Assembly (NCBI GenBank): GCA_002495485.1
Contig: DAFH01000082.1
Location: 1,473-7,018 of the forward strand
Reading direction: 5' to 3'
DNA length: 5,546 nt
Source of the DNA: Candidatus Bathyarchaeota archaeon UBA185
GTDB lineage: Archaea > Thermoproteota > Bathyarchaeia > 40CM-2-53-6
Made by a program: the position numbers and the translations under genes
Part shown: positions 1-4,925 of the stretch, piece after piece
Numbering within the stretch: position 1 is the stretch's first letter
Layout of the letters: each line of letters opens with the position of its first letter
The notes under the pieces: model-generated
What the model saw: the letters and a program-made list of their open reading frames with translations, nothing else
Database searches by the model: none
What the model was told of the DNA's origin: nothing

Positions 1-1
1 G

Positions 2-1591
2 GTAGAGCTACCCTTACGGCATCCCGAACTCTTCCAACGGCTAGGCATCGAACCGCCGAAGGGAGTCTTCCTATACGGACCACCCGGATGCGGAAAGACA
101 CTGCTCGCAAAGGCGGTGGCCAACGAGTCGGACGCAAACTTCTACGTAATCTCAGGTCCCGAGATCATGTCAAAGTTCTACGGCGAGTCCGAGGCACGGC
201 TGAGAGAGATCTTCCAGAAGGCACAGGAGACGGCTCCGAGCATCATATTCATCGACGAAATGGACGCCATCGCGCCAAAACGGGAAGAGGTAACTGGAGA
301 AGTAGAGCGGCGAGTAGTTGCCCAGCTTCTGTCGCTGATGGACGGGATGGGTGCACGTGGGAACATCATAGTCATAGGCGCCACCAATAGGCCGAACGCG
401 ATCGACCCAGCGCTCAGAAGACCGGGACGATTCGATCGGGAAATAGAGATCGGCGTGCCGGATAAGATGGGCCGATACGAGGTCCTCCAGATCCATACCC
501 GAACCATGCCCTTGGCGTCGGATGTGGATCTTCATCGACTGTCGGACATTTGCCACGGCTACACTGGAGCCGACATCTCATCACTGTGCAGAGAGGGTGC
601 GATGAAAGCACTCCGACGGTATCTCCCAGAGATCAACTTGGAAGAGGAGAGGATCCCGACCGGGATACTCGAGAAGATGGAGGTTAACGTTGACGACTTC
701 ATGAACGCCTACCGTGAGATTACGCCCACGGCAATGCGCGAAGTCTACATCGAGGTCCCGAGCGTAGCATGGGCCGATGTCGGCGGCTTGACCGAGGTCA
801 AGCAGGAGCTTCAAGAGGCCGTCGAGTGGCCGCTCAAGAAGCCGGAAGCGTTCAAGCGGGTCGGCATCCGTCCACCCAAAGGAATCCTACTCTTCGGCCC
901 GCCGGGATGTGGAAAGACGATGCTTGCACGGGCAGTGGCGACGGAGAGTGAGGCTAACTTCATCTCGATCAAGGGACCCGAACTGTTCAGCAAGTGGGTC
1001 GGCGAATCTGAGAAGGCTATCCGTGAGGTTTTCCGCAAAGGTCGGACCGCGGCTCCTTCGATCGTCTTCTTCGACGAGCTAGACTCCGTAGTTCCTCGAA
1101 GAGGCATGGGATTCGGCGACAGCGGCGTCTCTGAACGCGTCATCAGTCAGCTGCTGACAGAGATGGACGGCATCGAATCATTGGTCAACGTTGTCGTTAT
1201 TGGAGCTACTAACAGGCCGGACATTATCGACCCCGCAATTCTGCGTCCGGGAAGATTCGATCGTATGATCTATGTGCCGGCTCCGGACAACTCTACGAGG
1301 CTGAACATATTGAAGATTCACACGCGGAACATGCCGTTGGCGCGGGACGTTGACCTGGAGCAGGTGGCTTCGCAAGCGGGAGGCTATTCTGGTGCCGATC
1401 TAGAAGCGGTCGTGCGCGAGGCGGGACTGATCTCGCTGCGCCGCGACTTGGAAACCAAGAGTGTTACTCTGGAAGACTTCAGGGACGCTCTGGAGAAGAT
1501 CAAGCCGTCTGTGACGCCTGACATGGAGAACTGGTATCAAGGCTTCACGAAGCGGTTCAAGAAGGAACGGGCTCCGGTCCCGATCACGTAG
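2..1591 (+). CDS. cdc48: CDC48/VCP-type AAA+ ATPase (5'-truncated)
   Basis: This is a partial gene: the frame is open from base 2 and the ATG/GTG codons near the left edge are internal. The 529 visible residues cover most of D1 and all of D2. The N-terminal substrate/adaptor domain lies outside the window; family members are usually about 730-760 residues. D1 has Walker A GPPGCGKT (visible residues 26-33), Walker B IIFIDE (81-86), a sensor ATNRP and the arginine-finger segment RRPGRFD. D2 opens near the VAWADVGGL segment and has Walker A GPPGCGKT (299-306), Walker B IVFFDE (354-359), ATNRP and LRPGRFD. Family knowledge: hexameric cytosolic unfoldase that threads proteins using ATP, often feeding the proteasome. 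Both P-loops carry Cys where Thr is common, at least in D1. The tail ends in PVPIT, with no C-terminal HbYX proteasome-docking motif. It stops with TAG, 35 bases before the next gene. Confidence 0.96.
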   Translation, partial: VELPLRHPELFQRLGIEPPKGVFLYGPPGCGKTLLAKAVANESDANFYVISGPEIMSKFYGESEARLREIFQKAQETAPSIIFIDEMDAIAPKREEVTGEVERRVVAQLLSLMDGMGARGNIIVIGATNRPNAIDPALRRPGRFDREIEIGVPDKMGRYEVLQIHTRTMPLASDVDLHRLSDICHGYTGADISSLCREGAMKALRRYLPEINLEEERIPTGILEKMEVNVDDFMNAYREITPTAMREVYIEVPSVAWADVGGLTEVKQELQEAVEWPLKKPEAFKRVGIRPPKGILLFGPPGCGKTMLARAVATESEANFISIKGPELFSKWVGESEKAIREVFRKGRTAAPSIVFFDELDSVVPRRGMGFGDSGVSERVISQLLTEMDGIESLVNVVVIGATNRPDIIDPAILRPGRFDRMIYVPAPDNSTRLNILKIHTRNMPLARDVDLEQVASQAGGYSGADLEAVVREAGLISLRRDLETKSVTLEDFRDALEKIKPSVTPDMENWYQGFTKRFKKERAPVPIT

Positions 1592-1626
1592 GTGCGGGGG
1601 AAGCAGCTGTCCCGGCGGCTCTGGCC

Positions 1627-1866
1627 ATGAGCAAGGTCTGGAGTCCCCGGCCCATATCGCTCGCAATAGTCGAGCTTCTGGAGCGTAAGGGACCCTTGAC
1701 GGACGTTGCGTTGCAGAAGGAGATGGAGGACAGCTTCGGCGAGGTCAGCTTCCGAGAGCTGAACAAGGAGTTGATGAGGCTCGAGATGCAGGGCGTCCTA
1801 CGCGTTTCGCGGCTGATGAAGGGCAAGCGGCAGGTAGAGCTCACCGGTAAACCGGCAATCGACTAG
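1627..1866 (+). CDS. Small winged-helix (wHTH) DNA-binding protein
   Basis: The 79-residue protein is almost entirely one predicted winged-helix domain. Helix 1 is around residues 8-20 (RPISLAIVELLERKG). Helix 2 covers about 24-34, and the recognition-like helix about 41-54 (SFRELNKELMRLEMQG). A two-strand wing follows, VLRVSRLMKGKRQVEL (57-72), with basic residues at its tip. There are no cysteines, ligand-binding domain or membrane segment. Small conserved winged-helix proteins of this type are common in archaea as transcription regulators; the target is unknown. The ATG at 1627 is the only good start: upstream the frame is open but Ala/Gly/Val-rich, with no ATG or GTG before the CDC48 stop. 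No strong Shine-Dalgarno sequence is visible. The next gene begins 4 bases after the TAG stop, so the two are very probably co-transcribed. A local regulator or a general archaeal factor are both possible. Confidence 0.8.
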   Translation: MSKVWSPRPISLAIVELLERKGPLTDVALQKEMEDSFGEVSFRELNKELMRLEMQGVLRVSRLMKGKRQVELTGKPAID

Positions 1867-1870
1867 AACA

Positions 1871-2056
1871 ATGTCAGCAACAGCGGCAAAGCCGGCCGTC
1901 GTGGCAACTTCACAGAAGTGCGCGTACTGTGCCGGAACAGGACGCTGGTCAAAGGAGGTCTTTCAGGGCAAGCCGGAGAGCGTCTACTGTCCACACTGCC
2001 ACGGGTCCGGCATCGGCGGACCCGTCGAGACAAAGACCACCGCGTCCACGGAATAG
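1871..2056 (+). CDS. Small DnaJ-type zinc-finger protein
   Basis: The 61-residue protein has two CxxCxGxG half-sites, CAYCAGTG (residues 17-24) and CPHCHGSG (40-47), separated by a 15-residue basic/polar linker. The four cysteines are suited to bind one zinc ion. This is the repeat used in the cysteine-rich domain of DnaJ/Hsp40, but that domain normally has four such motifs, and here there is no J domain or substrate-binding C-terminal domain. The N-terminus (about 16 residues) and C-terminus (about 14 residues) are Ala/Thr/Lys-rich and look disordered. Family knowledge: such modules act in protein binding or disulfide/thiol chemistry. A chaperone-related role is inferred from CDC48 upstream and thioredoxin downstream. 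It starts 4 bases after the winged-helix gene, without an obvious ribosome binding site, so translation is probably coupled. Its TAG stop lies in the loop of a hairpin. Confidence 0.78.
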   Translation: MSATAAKPAVVATSQKCAYCAGTGRWSKEVFQGKPESVYCPHCHGSGIGGPVETKTTASTE

Positions 2057-2066
2057 TCTCCGTGGA
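2045..2066 (+). terminator. Perfect 8-bp hairpin over the zinc-finger gene stop codon
   Basis: TCCACGGA (2045-2052) and TCCGTGGA (2059-2066) are exact reverse complements around a 6-base loop that contains the TAG stop (2054-2056). No T-run follows, so it is not a classical terminator. It could be an mRNA-stability or partial-termination element separating the zinc-finger gene from thioredoxin 31 bases further on. The structure is seen in the sequence; the function is inferred. Confidence 0.4.
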
Positions 2067-2097
2067 ATGACTGGTCCTCTCGTGCTAGGATTATATC

Positions 2098-2457
2098 ATG
2101 GCACGGCCGGCTAAGCTTGAGAGCGTGTTAGACTTGCCTGATTCACCCGTAACCGTTGACGATGCGAGCTTCGACCAGTTCCTTTCGAAATATCCGCTGA
2201 TCCTAGTGGATTGTTGGGCTCCCTGGTGCGGGCCCTGCCGTCTAGTCTCGCCAATCATCGACGGCCTCGCCAAAGAGTACACCGGCAAGGTGGCGTTTGG
2301 GAAGCTGAACACTGACGAGAACCCGGCTACTTCTGGACGGTTCGACATTATGGCTATTCCAACGCTGTTGATCTTCAAGAACGGGAAGCAGGTTGACCAG
2401 ATTGTGGGCGCGGTTCCGAAGGCGCGGATAGAAGAGACGCTAAAGAAGTACATGTAG
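2098..2457 (+). CDS. trxA: Thioredoxin
   Basis: This 119-residue single-domain thioredoxin fold has the active site WCGPC at residues 43-47 (redox cysteines C44 and C47), the buried Asp38 before it, and the cis-proline segment AIPT with Pro88. Strand LILVD precedes the active site, and the C-terminal part has the usual strand LIFKNGKQV followed by helix ARIEETLKKYM. It is cytosolic, with no signal peptide. The first 20 or so residues extend beyond the minimal fold, as in many archaeal thioredoxins. Role: dithiol-disulfide exchange, kept reduced by a thioredoxin reductase not present here. The residue after Asp38 is Cys39 where Phe is usual, giving a third cysteine close to the active site. 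The ATG at 2098 follows a TAGGA that could be a weak ribosome binding site 7 bases upstream. The adjacent TTATAT is too close to be the TATA box of this gene. It stops with TAG. Confidence 0.95.
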   Translation: MARPAKLESVLDLPDSPVTVDDASFDQFLSKYPLILVDCWAPWCGPCRLVSPIIDGLAKEYTGKVAFGKLNTDENPATSGRFDIMAIPTLLIFKNGKQVDQIVGAVPKARIEETLKKYM

Positions 2458-2470
2458 AAGCGGGTCTGAA

Positions 2471-2518
2471 GGGCGCGAGATCCCGCGTGCGCGCGTGATC
2501 AGCAAGATCAAAATTTTT
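2471..2518 (+). terminator. Terminator-like hairpins and T5 after thioredoxin
   Basis: About 14 bases after the thioredoxin stop is a GC-rich stem (CGCG 2474-2477 with CGCG 2484-2487). A second perfect stem TGATC (2496-2500) / GATCA (2506-2510) with a 5-base loop runs into AAATTTTT, ending at 2518. Oligo-T stretches end archaeal transcripts. The placement at the boundary between the host gene set and the virus-like module fits a transcription stop. The structures are seen; termination is inferred. Confidence 0.4.
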
Positions 2519-2538
2519 CGAAAAAGAATTCTTATTTT
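2509..2538. promoter_or_regulatory. AT-rich palindromic island, candidate promoter or binding site
   Basis: In otherwise GC-rich DNA, this 30-base patch is nearly all A/T. It contains TTTTTCGAAAAA (2514-2525, a perfect 12-bp palindrome), which overlaps AAGAATTCTT (2524-2533, a perfect 10-bp palindrome) and is followed by TATTTT. It could supply the BRE/TATA region for an RNA starting near 2560, an operator, or simply the oligo-T end of the thioredoxin transcript. No exact archaeal TATA consensus is present, so the promoter reading is tentative. Confidence 0.3.
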
Positions 2539-2791
2539 GCGCAGCGTCAACGGTGGAGTGTGAAAGTGAACGCCTTTTGATTGTGCGTTCGAGTGAAACT
2601 ACGGCGACTTTGTTCTCCTCGGTACGAGAAGTCCTTTTAGTCAGTTGAGACCTAGACGGTGTCACCGGTCCTGACGGCCCACAGGGGACCCTTGTAGTCG
2701 AGGAGCGTAGTCGGACGGTTCTGGCGGGAATTCTCGGACTACGAGAGTTGACGCCCCGTGCTCGGACACGACCGGGGACATGGTGGGTTGA
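2539..2791. other. Gene-free spacer rich in short inverted repeats
   Basis: No frame here gives more than a few dozen codons with a plausible start; reverse-strand frames crossing it are opposite neighbouring genes. Short complementary segments recur: CGGT/ACCG around GTC (2657-2667); ACAGGG/CCTTGT with one G-T pair (about 2681-2695); CGTAGTC (2706-2712) with GACTACG (2737-2743); and CCCCG (2754-2758) with CGGGG (2773-2777), which can also fold inside through GTG/CAC. GTAGTCG occurs twice (2694-2700 and 2707-2713), giving rival partners for GACTAC. The segment may be a long 5' leader of the packaging genes, a small RNA, a packaging site or the left boundary of a mobile unit. None of these can be shown from the sequence alone. 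Confidence 0.3.
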
Positions 2792-3067
2792 ATGCTGGAA
2801 GGTTCGGAAGACGATTCGAAGCGTCGAGAGGTGCAGGCTGATCTTCGCCGACTGTATCTTGTCGTACTGGACCGCCTGGAACAGGACTCCAGGAGTAGGC
2901 TGCTGGACCCAAGGGAAGTGCGGCTCCTAAGCGCCAACGTACTGCGGTCGATTCGGCTGTACATGAGGAGCATGGGTTGGGGGTCGATCAGGCGGTCGAA
3001 AAAATCAGATCACGATTCCTCCGTTGCTAGAAATCGATGGATAGAGAGAAGGTCAGACCATAGCTGA
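2792..3067 (+). CDS. Putative terminase small subunit-like protein
   Basis: The 91-residue protein is mostly helical. Residues about 9-35 (KRREVQADLRRLYLVVLDRL onward) and about 41-61 (PREVRLLSANVLRSIRLYMRS) form two amphipathic helices joined by a charged turn. This pattern of a helix, a turn and a helix ending in an R-x-x-x-R-x-Y type segment resembles small terminase-associated phage proteins. I cannot assign a family with certainty. Its position two genes upstream of a large terminase is the main support. The ATG follows directly on an in-frame TGA, and GGTGGG (2782-2787) is a reasonable ribosome binding site. Residues after about 63 are Arg/Ser/Lys/Asp-rich and low in complexity. A +1 shift at the A6 run 2999-3004 would instead give a tail containing ITIPPLLEIDG and ending at 3044. 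The annotated stop TGA (3065-3067) overlaps a CTG that may start the next gene. Confidence 0.55.
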   Translation: MLEGSEDDSKRREVQADLRRLYLVVLDRLEQDSRSRLLDPREVRLLSANVLRSIRLYMRSMGWGSIRRSKKSDHDSSVARNRWIERRSDHS

Positions 3068-3369
3068 CAAAACAAATCGACGAGGAGAAGATCAGAGACC
3101 GGGCGATACGACGACTCCAGACCGCGACCAACCTAGCGTATCGGATGATGACGGACACGAGGATCGATGCAAAGACGCGTCAAGGATGGTTCAAGAGGTA
3201 CACTGACGCAAACCGGGCGTTGATCCAGGCGCTGAGGGCTAGAGAGGAGAAGGATTGGGAGAAACGCCTGGAAGAGGTCAGAGAGTACAGGAAGAAGGCG
3301 ACGCAGCTCGAATCTGAAAAGCTTGGCATGGAGACGACGGACCAACCTCAACAACAGGAGCAGTCCTAG
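3064..3369 (+). CDS. Charged helical protein, probable terminase-associated, unusual start
   Basis: From CTG 3064 the frame gives about 101 residues dominated by two long, highly charged helices: IDEEKIRDRAIRRLQTATNL, then RQGWFKRYTDANRALIQALR running into EKDWEKRLEEVREYRKKA, with a Gln-rich tail ending QQQEQS. The second stretch is probably a coiled coil. Small proteins of this build often sit beside phage terminases; no function can be assigned. The start is uncertain. CTG 3064 overlaps the previous TGA in the manner of an ATGA junction and has AGGTCA (3050-3055) upstream, close to archaeal anti-SD pairing. ATG 3145 would remove the first helix and has no ribosome binding site. ATG 3037 lies in the same frame but meets TAG at 3061 after eight codons (MDREKVRP). 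The gene may thus start at CTG, be read through, or carry a nonsense mutation. It stops with TAG; the terminase frame is the same, 45 bases on. Confidence 0.55.
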   Translation: MTKQIDEEKIRDRAIRRLQTATNLAYRMMTDTRIDAKTRQGWFKRYTDANRALIQALRAREEKDWEKRLEEVREYRKKATQLESEKLGMETTDQPQQQEQS

Positions 3370-3414
3370 ACGATCGGCTCGATACGACGAGAGATTGGAA
3401 GAGAATGGAGAGAG

Positions 3415-4818
3415 ATGGAAGCAGAGCGTCGAGACGAGAGACTGAAGGGACAAGGCTTCAAAGTTGGAGGAATCCTTGAGTTCTGCAAGACCTGGCTCAA
3501 GATCTCTCCCACCGCCTATCAAGAACGGCTGCTACTAGATCCGTCCAGATTCGTCGTAGCGAGATGGGCAAGACAGACCGGTAAAACGACCGCGATCTCG
3601 GCGCTGAGCCTTCACACGGCACTGATCGAGGGATCTAAGAGGGTCGTGATTCTCGCGCACAGCTGGCGACAGAGCAAAAGAATGCTCTCCAGAATCGAAC
3701 GGTCTATCCCAAAGAATCTTCGCGTGGTCTTGGTCGGACGGCTTCACAGGACCCGGCTGGAGTTCACCAACGGGTCCAGCATAGAGGCTCTGCCCAACAA
3801 TCCAGAGACCGTTAGAGGCGAAACGTGCGACTTGATCATTCTCGATGAAGCCGGATTCGTCCGTTACGACAAAGAACTCTACGACTCGATAATCTATGCG
3901 CTCGCAACGACGAACGGGCGGTTCATTGCAGTTAGCACTCCCGGGTCCCGGGACAGCCTCTTCTACGAGATGTGCACGAACAACGAACTCTACAGCGAGT
4001 TCTCCCGTCACCAAGTCAGATACACAGACGCGGTCGAGCCGAACGGACCGCTCAAGCAGGGAATTGTAGAGAGCCTGCGGGTCCAGATGAAAGCGGACCC
4101 CTGGCGATGGCAGCGAGAAATGGAGGCCGAGTTCGCAGAGGACGAAGAAGCCTTCTTCCCGCTAAGCCTCATAACAAAATGCATCTCGTACGAGTTGAAG
4201 ACGTACGACGAGTCAATCATCCTCACCGGAGAAATTCCGCCAGCAGGAAACTACTACAATGGATGCGACCTGGGTAAGAAACTGGACCACTCGGTCGTAG
4301 CCGTCATCGATAAGAGAGATGGCGTCGTCTCATTGCTCCACATGAAACAGTTCAAACCCGGGACAGACTACAGCCATGTCATGGGCTACCTGAACCGGCT
4401 CGGCCAGAGACTCCAGACCGTCAAGAGGACCGTTATCGACCAGACAGGCGTCGGAGAGTTCTTCGTCGAAGAAGCAAGGAAGGAGGGAGTAAAGAATCCC
4501 GAGGGTAAGATTCTGACGATCCCGGAAAAGGAGAATATGATGTTCTATCTCAGACAGCTGATGGAAGAAGGGCGACTGCGAATACCCTACGATCCCGAAC
4601 TTATCAACGAGATCAACGGGGAACGATTCCAGCTCACAAAGACGGGCCAGACACAGTTCTCACACCCAGCCGGGACACACGACGACAGACTCTGGGCGCT
4701 CGCGCTAGCCGTCTATGCCGCCAGGTTTGAAACACCAACATATCACCCGGCGGCAGCACTGGGACGGAATCCGACCAGCCTGATGCCGAACCTCCCACGA
4801 AGCCTCTTCAAGCATTGA
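3415..4818 (+). CDS. terL: Phage-type terminase large subunit (ATPase and nuclease)
   Basis: The 467-residue protein is of normal length and looks intact. The N-terminal ATPase motor has the Walker A-like segment ARQTGKTT (residues 52-59, Lys57), Walker B LIILDEAG (140-147, Asp144/Glu145) and the coupling segment VSTPGS (173-178). The C-terminal RNase H-like nuclease has its acidic residues in YNGCDLG (Asp285), VIDQTG (Asp342) and HDDRLWALALA (Asp423/Asp424). Family role: the motor that threads viral DNA into a procapsid through the portal and cuts it at the start and end of packaging. Such terminases belong to head-tailed viruses (Caudoviricetes), including archaeal proviruses. The ATG at 3415 has GGAG (3407-3410) a few bases upstream. 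The frame is open back to the TAG of the preceding gene, but no ATG, GTG or TTG lies there. It stops with TGA, unlike the four host genes at the left. No portal or capsid gene follows. Confidence 0.95.
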   Translation: MEAERRDERLKGQGFKVGGILEFCKTWLKISPTAYQERLLLDPSRFVVARWARQTGKTTAISALSLHTALIEGSKRVVILAHSWRQSKRMLSRIERSIPKNLRVVLVGRLHRTRLEFTNGSSIEALPNNPETVRGETCDLIILDEAGFVRYDKELYDSIIYALATTNGRFIAVSTPGSRDSLFYEMCTNNELYSEFSRHQVRYTDAVEPNGPLKQGIVESLRVQMKADPWRWQREMEAEFAEDEEAFFPLSLITKCISYELKTYDESIILTGEIPPAGNYYNGCDLGKKLDHSVVAVIDKRDGVVSLLHMKQFKPGTDYSHVMGYLNRLGQRLQTVKRTVIDQTGVGEFFVEEARKEGVKNPEGKILTIPEKENMMFYLRQLMEEGRLRIPYDPELINEINGERFQLTKTGQTQFSHPAGTHDDRLWALALAVYAARFETPTYHPAAALGRNPTSLMPNLPRSLFKH

Positions 4819-4925
4819 TCAGGAAAGCACGAGAAGTAGGTCACTGGGATTCCGCAAACCAGTCGCCCCCTGACAGAGCGCAGAGCCGAATATGAATCCG
4901 ATAGGCGTATTAGCGTTAGCTAGGA
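4819..4925. other. Short spacer between terminase and solute-binding protein genes
   Basis: It holds no gene. A weak inverted repeat ACTGG (4843-4847) / CCAGT (4859-4863) with an 11-base loop could assist termination of the terminase transcript. TATGAAT (4891-4897) and GTATTA (4908-4913) are poor TATA-box candidates for the next gene. No clear attachment-site repeat matching the other edge of the module was found; only a short TGATCAG occurs at both 2496 and 4816. Confidence 0.3.

Noticed and set aside
88..390. Forward frame overlapping CDC48 D1
   Set aside because: It is an Arg-rich out-of-frame translation of the Walker A/B region, with no protein-like features.
170..1143. Several reverse-strand open frames opposite CDC48 (170-556, 178-507, 414-611, 581-814, 811-1143)
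   Set aside because: They lie wholly opposite strongly conserved AAA motifs, lack recognisable domains, and reflect codon bias of the true frame.
2091..2453. Reverse-strand frame of about 120 codons opposite thioredoxin
   Set aside because: It mirrors nearly the whole thioredoxin gene, whose active site and cis-proline are unmistakable; no independent evidence supports the antisense frame.
2640..2780. Possible tRNA or tRNA fragment in the hairpin-rich spacer
   Set aside because: No T-loop GTTCGAATC-like element, anticodon arm or acceptor pairing could be assembled.
2375..2973. Two reverse-strand frames (2375-2665 and 2662-2973) crossing the gene-free spacer
   Set aside because: Their products are Ser/Arg/Thr-rich and low in complexity. 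One overlaps the thioredoxin end and the other the better-supported helical protein.
3133..4226. Reverse-strand and shifted frames within the terminase region (3133-3522, 3535-4014, 3972-4277, 4008-4226)
   Set aside because: All are opposite or out of frame with the terminase or the charged helical protein, and none has domain features.
3028..4818. Amber recoding across the whole window
   Set aside because: CDC48, winged-helix, zinc-finger and thioredoxin genes all end naturally at TAG where their families end, so TAG works as a stop here; only local readthrough remains possible.
2496..4822. TGATCAG at 2496 and again at 4816 as possible attachment-site repeats around the terminase module
   Set aside because: Seven bases plus loose similarity is within chance for 2.3 kb, and no integrase or tRNA lies nearby.
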